From Oscillospiraceae bacterium Marseille-Q3528 (GTDB lineage: Bacteria > Bacillota > Clostridia > Lachnospirales > Lachnospiraceae): 64,000 bases of DNA. Of the stretch, positions 16,706 to 25,504 are shown in pieces. Positions within the stretch are counted from its first letter, which is position 1. The number at the start of each line of letters is the position of its first letter. Below the pieces are notes generated by a model that saw nothing but the letters and a program-made list of their open reading frames with translations, made no database searches and was not told the origin of the DNA. The translations under genes and the position numbers were made by a program. Location of the stretch: assembly GCA_018223385.1 (NCBI GenBank), contig JAGTTR010000007.1:77152-141151 (forward strand), given 5' to 3'.

Positions 16706-17575
16706 TTGAAGGGGGTAAATGCTGATTCCATTCAGCTATTGGTAATTTTGAAAAACATACAGAATTCCATTTCTTCCATTGAAATCACAAAAAATTCTGT
16801 TAAATTAAAGTATCAGCAGTTGGAAAGCGAATGGAATGATAAGAAATATCATGAGCTCGGTACTATTGTAAGAGATTGTAACAAAGCGTTAAATGATCTC
16901 TTGCAAATGATGCTCCAAACTGAAAAATACGTTGCTTCACTGATCAAAAGCCTGAGTACATATGAAAGTGTTCAACTGGGATCTGCAAATTGGGGAGGTG
17001 CGAATGCAGTTCAGACCGATAATTTTATTGTTACACCATCCAGTACAGCCTCAACCACCTTCGACTCCAGTACGTTTGGTCCTGATCTCGTATTTGCTCA
17101 AGACAATCTATCAACAGAACGATATTTTTCCCGTGGAAACCATTATGAAGAATATCTGGATTATTGGGAGAATGGGAATTATATTTTTTCTCGAAATGAC
17201 AACCCAGAGCTCATTTATATTAAAGCAAGGGATATTGAGGGTGTTTATCTCAATGACAGGGAACTTGAAAACCCGGAAGGCTTTTGGACACGAAATGGGC
17301 GGGCAGGCTGGTCAAGGGAAAATATCTTAAGACGGGCTTCACATATCCAGGATGTTCGTCAGAATATTGAGTCTGGGATATCTTTAGATGAGCTTTTGCA
17401 GCATCCGGTATTAGCTGATACTATTTATAGTTATTATAATAATCCTGTTCGAGTTGCGCAAATAGGTTCCTATTATGTGTTCCAAAGTGATGGGCGCCAT
17501 CGAACCCTTGCAGCGCAATCGTTGGATATATATATCCCCGTTTTAGTGACCGGTAACTATACCCGAAATATGTAA
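16706..17575 (+). CDS. WXG-like N-domain fused to a ParB/Srx-like domain; candidate effector
   Basis: A 289-residue protein. Residues 1-95 match the 92-residue protein at 7918-8196: W43-N-D45-K-K-Y48, L-G-x-I-V-x-x-C-x-x-A-L, then a Y-E-x-V-x-L end. A Ser/Thr-rich linker follows. The C-terminal half ends in D262-G-R-H-R266 followed by L-A-A and a strand I-P-V-L-V, the pattern of the ParB/sulfiredoxin fold. ParB-like domains occur as nuclease toxins, so this may be a WXG-guided effector; that is inference. TTG 16706 follows AGAGGTG and is preferred to TTG 16688. No classical immunity gene is obvious beside it. Confidence 0.7.
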   Translation: MKGVNADSIQLLVILKNIQNSISSIEITKNSVKLKYQQLESEWNDKKYHELGTIVRDCNKALNDLLQMMLQTEKYVASLIKSLSTYESVQLGSANWGGANAVQTDNFIVTPSSTASTTFDSSTFGPDLVFAQDNLSTERYFSRGNHYEEYLDYWENGNYIFSRNDNPELIYIKARDIEGVYLNDRELENPEGFWTRNGRAGWSRENILRRASHIQDVRQNIESGISLDELLQHPVLADTIYSYYNNPVRVAQIGSYYVFQSDGRHRTLAAQSLDIYIPVLVTGNYTRNM

Positions 17576-17636
17576 CAAAGATTTCTATATATTTAAACAG
17601 CAGATAACGATCATGGCACTGACAGGAGGTGACAAT

Positions 17637-18512
17637 ATGGATATGTGGCATCGTTTAGGCAGAATCATTCGAATATCAAACTTAGGAACTGTGATATTTT
17701 TTGTTTTGAACATTCTTCTGATCATTGCTGTGTTTGGCTCGTCTGGGAATATATTTGAGCTTATTTTGATTTATTTTATCACAGTTGCAATCAGCTTATC
17801 TCCGATAGGTGAGATGTGCCTGGCTGCTTTTGCCGGAGCAGGAAATATCAAGCGGGCAGATATAAAACTTCGGATCATTCCGCTGGTTCAGTATGTTTTA
17901 GATAAAGCAAATGAGAATACCCAATATTGTCCTGAAAGAGTGAAAGTATTACTTGTGCATGATCCTGCTCCAAATGCATATGCTCTTGGAAAACAAACTT
18001 TGTGTATAACCGATGGATTGCTGACTCTTTCCGACGACATGATACTTGGCGTTCTTGCACATGAAATTGGGCATCTTTCATACGGACATACGGTAATTCA
18101 ATTACTGATTGGCGGTGGTAATCTTTTTATCTCAGGATGTCTCCTGTTAATCAAACTTTCCTGTTGGATTTTCTCTGCAATTATGGGGGTGTTTGCAATA
18201 GGTTCCCGGAGCGGCATCATGGGATTTATAGCCGGTTTATTTGCGGGAATATCGACGATGCTTTCATGGTTATGGGTAAGATTTTGTATGCTTTTTCTAA
18301 TGTGGTCTATGAGACAAAACGAATATCAGGCGGATGAATTTGCATACAAAATTGGGTTCGGTCTTGAATTAGCAACCGTATTAGACCAGCATCTTTCTGA
18401 TGTCCCCAAAGATGGCTTTCTTAAAGCATTATACGCAACGCACCCGTGTAATGATGATAGAGTTGCTGCATTGCAAAACTTAGGTGTGCGTTATTCGCGG
18501 TATTCCTATTGA
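17637..18512 (+). CDS. M48-family (HtpX-like) membrane metallopeptidase
   Basis: A 291-residue protein with hydrophobic segments near residues 15-60 and again after the active site (about 150-225). The zinc motif is H142-E143-I-G-H146, and the third ligand is probably the Glu in NEYQADEFA. M48 proteases cut membrane or misfolded proteins from the cytoplasmic side. It is on the same strand, 61 bases after the ParB/Srx-like gene, and has the same AT-rich composition, so it probably belongs to the cassette. A role in processing or in protecting against the candidate effector is open. ATG 17637 follows AGGAGGT. Confidence 0.88.
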   Translation: MDMWHRLGRIIRISNLGTVIFFVLNILLIIAVFGSSGNIFELILIYFITVAISLSPIGEMCLAAFAGAGNIKRADIKLRIIPLVQYVLDKANENTQYCPERVKVLLVHDPAPNAYALGKQTLCITDGLLTLSDDMILGVLAHEIGHLSYGHTVIQLLIGGGNLFISGCLLLIKLSCWIFSAIMGVFAIGSRSGIMGFIAGLFAGISTMLSWLWVRFCMLFLMWSMRQNEYQADEFAYKIGFGLELATVLDQHLSDVPKDGFLKALYATHPCNDDRVAALQNLGVRYSRYSY

Positions 18513-18677
18513 CGCTTTTTTAAATTTTCCCCTTTTCAAACGTCTGTGTTTATGTTAGTATTACATAGTATTAAAAACTACATCATAAAGTATTTTTGCA
18601 AAGATCAGTGCTTTGCGGAAATGACAGATATAGAGGAATAACCGGCACAGGGAGTCGGTACAAAGGGGATAGAAAAG

Positions 18678-19520
18678 ATGAGTTATAAGATTGTTGTGGA
18701 CAGCTGCGGGGAGATTCCGAAGGAGAAGCTTGCGGGCGGCTTTTATGAAAATGTGCCGTTGGAGCTGGATGTGGACGGTGAGCGGATCGTGGATGACGAG
18801 ACGTTCGACCAGGCGGATTTCCTGAAAAAGGTGGCAGCAAGCCCGAATTGTCCGAAGTCCTCCTGCCCGTCACCCAAGCGGTATATGCAGGCCTATGAGG
18901 ACGGCGGCGCAGATCATATTTATGTGGTGACGCTGTCTGAGCAGCTCAGCGGTTCCTATAACAGTGCCAGACTGGGACAGCAGCTGTTTGAGGAGAAGCA
19001 TCCTGAAGGGAAGGTACATGTATTCAATTCCAGGAGTGCGTCCATCGGGCAGACGTTGGTGGCCATGAAGGCGGAGGAATATGAGCTGGCCGGCTGTTCT
19101 TTTGAGGAAGTGGTGGAGAAGACGGAACAGTTTGTGGACGGTCTGGATACGTATTTCGTGCTGGAGAGTCTGGAAACGCTGCGCAAGAACGGACGTCTGT
19201 CCGGCATCAAGGCTTTTGTGGCATCGGCACTGAACATCAAACCGGTGATGGGTGCAACGCCGGAGGGAAGCATCTGTCAGCTGGGCCAGGCCCGGGGTAT
19301 CAACAAAGCCATTCACAAGATGGTGGAGGCGGTGGTGCAGAATGTAAAGAATCCGGCAGAGAAGATCCTGGCGATCTCTCACTGCAACTGCTACGAGCGG
19401 GCACTGATGGCCAAGAAGCTGCTGGAAGAGAAGACCACCTTTAAGGACATCATGATCCTGGATACCAACGGCATCAGCAGTCTGTATGCCAACGACGGCG
19501 GTGTGATCATCGCAGTATAA
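18678..19520 (+). CDS. DegV-family fatty-acid-binding protein
   Basis: A 280-residue protein typical of DegV: N-terminal IVVDSCGEIP, the SCPSP loop that follows, SGSYNSA, and a SLETLRKNGR block followed by NIKPV in the middle. DegV proteins bind one fatty acid; some act with fatty acid kinase FakA in phospholipid synthesis. Codon use returns to the GC-rich style of the rest of the window, marking the right edge of the island. A good AAGG site lies before the ATG. Confidence 0.92.
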   Translation: MSYKIVVDSCGEIPKEKLAGGFYENVPLELDVDGERIVDDETFDQADFLKKVAASPNCPKSSCPSPKRYMQAYEDGGADHIYVVTLSEQLSGSYNSARLGQQLFEEKHPEGKVHVFNSRSASIGQTLVAMKAEEYELAGCSFEEVVEKTEQFVDGLDTYFVLESLETLRKNGRLSGIKAFVASALNIKPVMGATPEGSICQLGQARGINKAIHKMVEAVVQNVKNPAEKILAISHCNCYERALMAKKLLEEKTTFKDIMILDTNGISSLYANDGGVIIAV

Positions 19521-19555
19521 GGGAAAAGTGTTCTGTATCAGAATATGATGAAATA

Positions 19556-19616
19556 AAAAATCCTTCTGTATCTGTCTGGAATTTGTAGCAATCCCGGACT
19601 GTGCAGAAGGATTTTT
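19556..19616 (+). terminator. Terminator of degV
   Basis: A 13-bp perfect outer stem (AAAAATCCTTCTG with CAGAAGGATTTTT) encloses a 35-base loop with its own weaker pairing. Both arms are suited to stop transcription from either side. Confidence 0.8.
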
Positions 19617-19694
19617 GTCACATTGCATTTCAATCCTTGCGTCAACGGATGGATTTGGATGGTATTATAATCGGAAAGAAGCAGCGGTATGTGA

Positions 19695-20147
19695 TCAGGC
19701 ATGCAGCAGCTCCTCCAGCCGTCTGGCAGAAGACTCCGGTGATTCATGCAAAGCGATGGCAAATTCTTCACTGAGCAGGTGTGCTACTTTCTTCATAAAT
19801 TGCTGTTCTGTCGCTCCAATTTTCTTCCCGTTTTTGACGGCCAGGGCCTCTTTTTCATAAATTTCTTTATATAACCGTAAATGATCGGAGACGTTACAGG
19901 AAGACAGGAGCTCCCGGTAGTGGGCGGCAAGCATGGGCGCTTTGTTGGTCAGCGTCGGTTTTACCTGCATTTTTCCGAAATTTTCCAGATATGTCTGCGC
20001 TTCCTTTTCTGTCATGACATTTTTCAGCGATGCGTCAGCCTTTTCCACAGGAACATAAACACGCTCACTGCTGTCTGAAAAGGAGGGGCGCAATGTGTAA
20101 TAGGTACGTTCTGCACCTGGTGAAAATGCCCAAACAAGTCTGCCCAT
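19695..20147 (-). pseudogene. CarD/CdnL-like regulator lacking its N-terminal domain
   Basis: The 150-residue frame matches the rear part of clostridial CarD-like proteins: YYTLRP, then VYVPV, a short helix with MTEKEA, and the helical C-terminal domain ending in the LYKEIYEKE and LSEEFAIAL helices. The first 25-30 residues of the usual RNA-polymerase-interacting domain (the GDxVVYxxxGVC part) are not found in any frame upstream, a stop lies 11 codons before the ATG, and no ribosome site precedes it. CarD proteins bind RNA polymerase beta and stabilise open complexes. This copy is therefore probably inactive. Confidence 0.6.
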
Positions 20148-20273
20148 TGACAGAAAGCGGGCGGAATGGTATCCTTTTCACATAGTGTGAGTATCGGAGT
20201 CGCGGATTCCGTTTTCCATGCAGGAGGATACAGGGAACAGTTTCTCTGTATGGCAGAAATGGAGGAAAGAAGT

Positions 20274-20747
20274 ATGAAGATCGGTTTTGGCTGTGACCAC
20301 GCCGCTGTGGAATTGAAGGATGCACTGCTGGAGCATCTGAAGGAGCAGGGATATGAGTGCGTGGATTACGGCGCACATAGCCCGGAAGATAAAGTGGATT
20401 ATCCGGTGCAGGGCCAGAAGGTGGCAGAGGCCATTGTCAGCGGAGAGATTGACAGAGGCGTGCTGGTGTGCGGAACCGGCATCGGGATTTCTCTGGCGGC
20501 CAACAAGGTACCGGGGATCCGTGCGGCGGTGTGCAGTGAGCCGTATTCCGCGCAGATGTCCGTCCGGCACAACAATGCGAATATCATTGCCATGGGCGCC
20601 CGTGTGGTGGGAACAGAGCTTGGCAAGATGATCGTGGATGCCTTTTTCGGAGCCAGCTTCGAGGGCGGCAGACATGAGCGGCGGGTGAATATGCTCACCG
20701 ATATTGAGAAAAAATACAGCAAAGAACAGGGAGCAGATGTGAAATGA
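20274..20747 (+). CDS. rpiB: Ribose-5-phosphate isomerase B
   Basis: A 157-residue LacAB/RpiB-family enzyme with G-C-D-H-A-A, the CGTGIGISLAANK phosphate loop containing the active-site Cys, and HNNANIIAMGAR. It interconverts ribulose-5-phosphate and ribose-5-phosphate in the pentose phosphate pathway. ATG 20274 follows GGAGGAAAGA. Its stop overlaps the start of the next gene by 4 bases, and nrdR follows, so the three genes probably form an operon. Confidence 0.93.
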   Translation: MKIGFGCDHAAVELKDALLEHLKEQGYECVDYGAHSPEDKVDYPVQGQKVAEAIVSGEIDRGVLVCGTGIGISLAANKVPGIRAAVCSEPYSAQMSVRHNNANIIAMGARVVGTELGKMIVDAFFGASFEGGRHERRVNMLTDIEKKYSKEQGADVK

Positions 20748-20983
20748 GCCAGGCAAAGGTAGATCGTTATAAAGAACAGAAATCAAAGCGCAAGGAGACG
20801 ATACAGAAGGAGAAACGGCAGGCGGGCATCCGTAAGGGCGTTGTCGCTGTGATCTGTGCAGCGTGCCTGTGCTGGATCGGTTATTCTGTATGGGGCGTGG
20901 TGAATCGTCCGGATACGACAGCATCCGAGGTGAATCTGGATGCGTATTCCGAGTATCTGAACGGGCTGGCTGAGGAGGAATAG
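20744..20983 (+). CDS. Small single-pass membrane protein
   Basis: A 79-residue protein with a strongly basic N-terminal 30 residues, one hydrophobic segment (about 32-52) and an acidic tail. It overlaps the rpiB stop in an ATGA junction, so translation is coupled. I recognise no family; the position between rpiB and nrdR gives no clear role. Confidence 0.75.
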   Translation: MSQAKVDRYKEQKSKRKETIQKEKRQAGIRKGVVAVICAACLCWIGYSVWGVVNRPDTTASEVNLDAYSEYLNGLAEEE

Positions 20984-20990
20984 AACAGCG

Positions 20991-21440
20991 ATGAAGTGTC
21001 CGTTTTGCGGGGAAGATAATACAAGAGTCATTGATTCCAGACCTGCGGATGACAACAGCTCTATCCGCCGCCGCAGACTGTGTGATGCCTGCCAGAAGCG
21101 TTTTACCACCTATGAGAAGGTGGAGACGATCCCTCTCGTTGTGATCAAGAAGGATAACAACCGGGAGCAGTACGATCGGTCCAAGATCGAGGCCGGGGTG
21201 CTTCGGGCGTGTCACAAGCGGCCCATCTCCATCAATCAGATCAATGAGCTGGTGGATGCCGTGGAGACCGAGATCTTCAACCGGGAAGAGCGGGAGATCA
21301 GCAGCAAAGAGATCGGCGAGATGGTCATGGAGCGGCTGAAGAATCTGGAAGCGGTGGCGTACGTCCGTTTTGCTTCCGTTTACCGGGAGTTCAAGGACGT
21401 CAACACATTTATGGATGAATTGAAGAAATTTCTTGTCTGA
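20991..21440 (+). CDS. nrdR: Transcriptional repressor NrdR
   Basis: A 149-residue protein of normal NrdR length. It has an N-terminal zinc ribbon (C3, C6, C31, C34) and an ATP-cone domain, with the segment ending in RFASVYREF near the C-terminus. NrdR represses ribonucleotide reductase genes in response to (d)ATP. The gene ends in a terminator whose stem includes part of the stop codon. Confidence 0.96.
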   Translation: MKCPFCGEDNTRVIDSRPADDNSSIRRRRLCDACQKRFTTYEKVETIPLVVIKKDNNREQYDRSKIEAGVLRACHKRPISINQINELVDAVETEIFNREEREISSKEIGEMVMERLKNLEAVAYVRFASVYREFKDVNTFMDELKKFLV

Positions 21441-21466
21441 GGGTGCAGGTGCTGTACCCTCTTTTT
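21439..21466 (+). terminator. Terminator of the rpiB-nrdR operon
   Basis: GAGGGTGCAG pairs with CTGTACCCTC (one G-U) around 3 bases, followed by five T. Further on, at about 21485-21520, TATCATG/CATGATA can form another hairpin ahead of the ABC-F gene, a possible leader structure. Confidence 0.8.
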
Positions 21467-21575
21467 AGCTGTTTTGCAGGGATTATCATGTGCGTAGCTG
21501 CGTGTGATCATGATAGCTGCAAGATAATGTCAGGCACGGAAAATGCGAATCATGTAAAGACAAAGGAATATAATT

Positions 21576-23561
21576 ATGAAATATGAAATCACAGACGGCA
21601 ACCTGACCTTTGGCGCCCGGTGCATCCTGTCCCATGTGCAGTTTGCCATCCGGGGCACAGAGAAGATCGCCCTGGTGGGACCCAACGGCGCGGGCAAAAC
21701 CACCCTTCTGCGGGTCATCGCCGGGGAACTTTCTCTGGATGCGGACGACCGGCGGCAGGGGCCGGGTATCATCATGGATCGGGATCTGACCATCGGCATG
21801 CTGCATCAGCACAGCTTCGCGGATGTCTCCCGGACGGTGGAGGAGGAGCTGGCATCGCATGCGCCTGCTGGGGCCGGGAGAACCTTTGACCGGGAGCGGT
21901 TCTGGTATGAGAAGGAATACGACACGCTGTTTACCGGTTTTGGATTTGAAAAAAAGGATAAGAAGCGGAAGCTTTCGGAATTTTCCGGCGGGGAGCAGAC
22001 GAAGATCGCCCTGATCTCTCTGCTGCTGGATCATCCCGACCTGCTGCTGCTGGATGAACCCACGAACCACCTGGATGTGCACACGGTGGAGTGGCTGGAG
22101 CAGTATCTGAAAACCTATGACCGGGCGGTGGTGATGGTATCTCACGACCGTTTTTTTCTGGACGAGACGGCGGAGATTGTCTATGAGCTGGAGGCGGGGA
22201 AGCTGACCCGTTATCCCGGCAATTACACGGCGTACCGGCAGGAAAAGAAGAAACGGCTGCGGCAGCAGGCCAAGGCCTATGAGCGATATATGGAAGAGAA
22301 AGAGCGGCTGGAGGAGCTGATCCGTCGGTTTAAGAACAAACCGCGGAAGGCGGCCTTTGCCCGGGCCAAGAGAAAAGAGCTGGAGCGGCTGCCTGTGGTG
22401 GAGAAGCCGGAGCTGGCGGAGAAAACAGCGGCCATCGGCACACTGGAACCGCTACTGCCGGGCAGCAAACGGGTGCTGGAAGCAGAGCGGCTGCAGGTGG
22501 GCTATGAGAAGACGCTGTTGGAAATCACGCTGCACATCCGAAAGGGGCAGAAGATTGCCATTCTGGGCAACAACGGCACCGGCAAGACCACGTTTTTGAA
22601 GACCGTGGCGGGCCTGCTGCCGCCCAGAGGCGGCAAGTATCACCTGGGAAATAACATCATGCTGGGCTATTTTGACCAGCATTCGGCGGAGATCGCTTCG
22701 GAGAAAAGTGTGCTGGAGCATTTTCATGACCTGTTTCCGGCGCTGACGGAGAAGGAAGCCAGAGGCATTCTGGGGGCGTATCTTTTCGGCGGAAAAGAGG
22801 CGGCGAAAAAGGTGGACAGCCTGTCCGGCGGGGAGAAAGCGAGACTGGTACTGGCGGAGCTGCTGCAGAGCCGTCCCAATTTCCTGCTGCTGGATGAGCC
22901 CACGAACCATATGGATATCCAGGCGAAAGAGCGGCTGGAGGAGGCCTTTGCCGGGTATCAGGGAACCATGCTTTTTATTTCTCATGACCGGTATTTCATC
23001 CAGCAGCTGGCGGATGCGGTGCTGATCTTTGAGGGGCAGGAGGTATTTTACTATCCCTTCGGTTACCGGCACTACGTGGAGCACTGCGTCCGAAAGGGCA
23101 GCGGCGATCTGTCGGCCAAACTGCGGGCGGAGGAACAGGCGCTCATCGACGGTATGCGGGCGGTGCCAAAGGCAGAGCGGCACCGGCTGCGGGAGCTGTC
23201 CACGGAGGAAATCTACGAGGACTGGCGGCTTCAACCGGCGCGGGAGGCGCTGGAAGAGGCGGCCAGAAAGTATGAGAAAGCACTGGAAGACGAAGAGATT
23301 CAGAAGGAAATATACGAAGCGTCGGAGGAATTCTGGGCAGAAAATGGAATCCTGCAAACGGTAGGATTGTCAGAGGCACAGGACGGCGAAATGCTGGACT
23401 TCCATGCGGTTCATACGCACGTACATTCAAGAAATGAAGACGGTTATACGGATGCAGTGGTGGCGCTTGCGTCCGCCTGGCAGAACTGGCACGATGCCTG
23501 CCTGGCCTGGTATGAACAATATAGGGAATTAGAGGAGGAAGAAACAGATGCTGTTTTTTGA
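21576..23561 (+). CDS. ABC-F family ATPase with long C-terminal extension
   Basis: A 661-residue soluble protein with two ABC domains in tandem: Walker A GPNGAGKTT and GNNGTGKTT, signatures FSGGEQ and LSGGEK, and two LDEPTNH Walker B regions. A charged inter-domain linker and a C-terminal coiled extension of about 150 residues are present. ABC-F proteins bind the ribosome; some relieve stalling and some protect against antibiotics. The group cannot be assigned safely, though the short linker argues against simple assignment to resistance types. Its end overlaps the next gene by 14 bases. Confidence 0.9.
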   Translation: MKYEITDGNLTFGARCILSHVQFAIRGTEKIALVGPNGAGKTTLLRVIAGELSLDADDRRQGPGIIMDRDLTIGMLHQHSFADVSRTVEEELASHAPAGAGRTFDRERFWYEKEYDTLFTGFGFEKKDKKRKLSEFSGGEQTKIALISLLLDHPDLLLLDEPTNHLDVHTVEWLEQYLKTYDRAVVMVSHDRFFLDETAEIVYELEAGKLTRYPGNYTAYRQEKKKRLRQQAKAYERYMEEKERLEELIRRFKNKPRKAAFARAKRKELERLPVVEKPELAEKTAAIGTLEPLLPGSKRVLEAERLQVGYEKTLLEITLHIRKGQKIAILGNNGTGKTTFLKTVAGLLPPRGGKYHLGNNIMLGYFDQHSAEIASEKSVLEHFHDLFPALTEKEARGILGAYLFGGKEAAKKVDSLSGGEKARLVLAELLQSRPNFLLLDEPTNHMDIQAKERLEEAFAGYQGTMLFISHDRYFIQQLADAVLIFEGQEVFYYPFGYRHYVEHCVRKGSGDLSAKLRAEEQALIDGMRAVPKAERHRLRELSTEEIYEDWRLQPAREALEEAARKYEKALEDEEIQKEIYEASEEFWAENGILQTVGLSEAQDGEMLDFHAVHTHVHSRNEDGYTDAVVALASAWQNWHDACLAWYEQYRELEEEETDAVF

Positions 23562-24570
23562 AAATGATTACGGAGAGGGCGCCCATCCAGCGGTGCTGGC
23601 TCATCTGGCGGAGACGAATATGGAACACCTGTCCGGTTACGGGGTGGATCCTTACTGCGCATCAGCAAAAGAAAAGATTCTGAACGCCTGCGGCTGTCCC
23701 GGGGGAAACGTATTTTTCCTGGTGGGCGGCACCCAGACCAATGCGGTGGTCATCGGCAGCCTGCTGCGGCGGCACGAGGGCGTGGTGGCAGCCAACAGCG
23801 GCCATGTCAGCGTCCATGAGGCAGGGGCCATCGAGTATACCGGCCACAAAGTGCTGGAGATCGGCCAGGAGAACGGCAAGATCAACGCCGGGGAGCTGCG
23901 GGCCTATATGGAGCGGTTTTACGGGGATGGCAACCATGAGCACATGGTTTTCCCGGGCATGGTATACATTTCCCATCCAACGGAATACGGTACACTGTAT
24001 ACAAAAACGGAGCTGGAGGCCATTTCCGGCGTGTGCCGGGCCTGGAAGATTCCGCTCTATGTGGACGGGGCCCGTCTGGGCTATGGCCTGGCCAGTGAGG
24101 AGACGGACGTGACGCTGGAGGACATGGCACGATATGCAGACGTGTTCTACATCGGCGGCACAAAGGTGGGAGCGCTGTGCGGCGAGGCAGTCGTGTTTCC
24201 TCACGGTGCACCTGTTTATTTTATGACAATGGTCAAACAGCAGGGAGCGCTGCTGGCGAAGGGCCGCCTTTTGGGAGTACAGTTCGATGCCCTGTTTACG
24301 GACAACCTTTATTTACAGATCAGTAAAAATGCAATTCAGACGGCAGATCGGCTGAAACAGGCGCTAAAAGAGAAAAATTATCAGCTTCTTCTCGATTCTC
24401 CAACAAATCAGATTTTTGTCATTCTGGAGGATGAAAAGCTGGAAGAACTGAAAAAACATGTACGGTACAGCTTCTGGGAAAAGTCCGACGACACCCACAC
24501 GGTGATCCGTCTGGCCACCAGCTGGGCAACCACCATGGAGGATGTGGAAAAACTGATTGAAACATTGTGA
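23548..24570 (+). CDS. Low-specificity L-threonine aldolase
   Basis: A 340-residue PLP enzyme with the aldolase fold: GTQTNAVVIGSLL near residue 55, the aspartate region YVDGARLGYGLA, and the Schiff-base Lys206 in IGGTKVGALCG. It splits threonine into glycine and acetaldehyde and acts on related beta-hydroxy amino acids. The start lies inside the end of the ABC-F gene, showing translational coupling. Pairing of the two genes has no evident functional reason. Confidence 0.92.
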   Translation: MLFFENDYGEGAHPAVLAHLAETNMEHLSGYGVDPYCASAKEKILNACGCPGGNVFFLVGGTQTNAVVIGSLLRRHEGVVAANSGHVSVHEAGAIEYTGHKVLEIGQENGKINAGELRAYMERFYGDGNHEHMVFPGMVYISHPTEYGTLYTKTELEAISGVCRAWKIPLYVDGARLGYGLASEETDVTLEDMARYADVFYIGGTKVGALCGEAVVFPHGAPVYFMTMVKQQGALLAKGRLLGVQFDALFTDNLYLQISKNAIQTADRLKQALKEKNYQLLLDSPTNQIFVILEDEKLEELKKHVRYSFWEKSDDTHTVIRLATSWATTMEDVEKLIETL

Positions 24571-24588
24571 AAAACTTGACGAAAAGCA

Positions 24589-24617
24589 TTGATTATTCTT
24601 TCACAATCTGTTACTAT
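24589..24617 (+). promoter_or_regulatory. Possible promoter of the SDR gene
   Basis: TTGATT, 17 bases, and TACTAT lie about 57 bases upstream of the start. Confidence 0.45.
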
Positions 24618-24673
24618 AGATGTGTTATATGATTTACAACATCAAGATATGTGATAGAGAGGAGATCAGGAGT

Positions 24674-25474
24674 ATGGGATTTTTAACAGGTAAGACAGCG
24701 ATCATTACCGGAGGAGGACGGGCAGTCTTAAGCGATGGCAGATGCGGTTCCATCGGATACGGCATTGCAACTGCTTATGCTAAGGAGGGCGCGAACCTGG
24801 TGCTGACCGGAAGAAACGTACAGAAGCTGACAGATGCCAAGGAGGAGCTGGAGCGTCTGTACGGTGTGAAGGTGCTGGCTGTGCAGGCAGATGTCAGCGC
24901 GGGCGCAGACAATGCAGCAGTGGTGGCAAACGTGGTGAAGCAGGCCATGGACGCTTTCGGAAGAATCGATGTCCTCATCAACAATGCCCAGGCATCCGCA
25001 TCCGGCGTGACGCTGGTGGATCACACCCAGGAGCAGTTTGATCTGGCTCTGTACTCCGGTCTCTATGCAATCTATTATTATATGCAGGCATGCTACCCGT
25101 ACTTGAAAGAGACAGAGGGCACCGTCATCAACTTCGGTTCTGGTGCAGGCCTGTTCGGCAACTACGGACAGTGCGCTTACGCAGCAGCCAAGGAAGGCAT
25201 CCGTGGCCTGTCCCGGGTGGCAGCCACCGAGTGGGGCCGCGACAACATCAACGTGAACGTCATCTGCCCGCTGGCATGGACAACCCAGCTGGAAGGCTTT
25301 GAGAAGGCTTATCCGGAAGCCTTCAAGGCAAACGTGAAGATGCCGCCGGCAGGTCATTACGGCGATGCGGAGAAGGAGATCGGCCGCGTATGCGTACAGC
25401 TGGCATCCCCGGACTTCAAGTACATGAATGGTGAGACCATCACGCTGGAAGGCGGCATGGGACTTCGCCCGTAA
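24674..25474 (+). CDS. Short-chain dehydrogenase/reductase
   Basis: A 266-residue SDR with an extended glycine-rich loop (TGGGRA, then an insert of about 8 residues, then GSIGYGIA), NNAQ after strand 4, the FGSGAG serine region, and the catalytic Y-A-A-A-K. Most likely an NAD(P)-dependent alcohol or keto reductase; the substrate is unknown. The C-terminus has the family end N-G-E-T-I-T-L-E-G-G. ATG 24674 follows GGAGATCAGGAG. The gene stands alone between a promoter and a strong terminator. Confidence 0.88.
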   Translation: MGFLTGKTAIITGGGRAVLSDGRCGSIGYGIATAYAKEGANLVLTGRNVQKLTDAKEELERLYGVKVLAVQADVSAGADNAAVVANVVKQAMDAFGRIDVLINNAQASASGVTLVDHTQEQFDLALYSGLYAIYYYMQACYPYLKETEGTVINFGSGAGLFGNYGQCAYAAAKEGIRGLSRVAATEWGRDNINVNVICPLAWTTQLEGFEKAYPEAFKANVKMPPAGHYGDAEKEIGRVCVQLASPDFKYMNGETITLEGGMGLRP

Positions 25475-25504
25475 TTTTGACAAAGTAAGAGTGCAATAAA
25501 ATAG

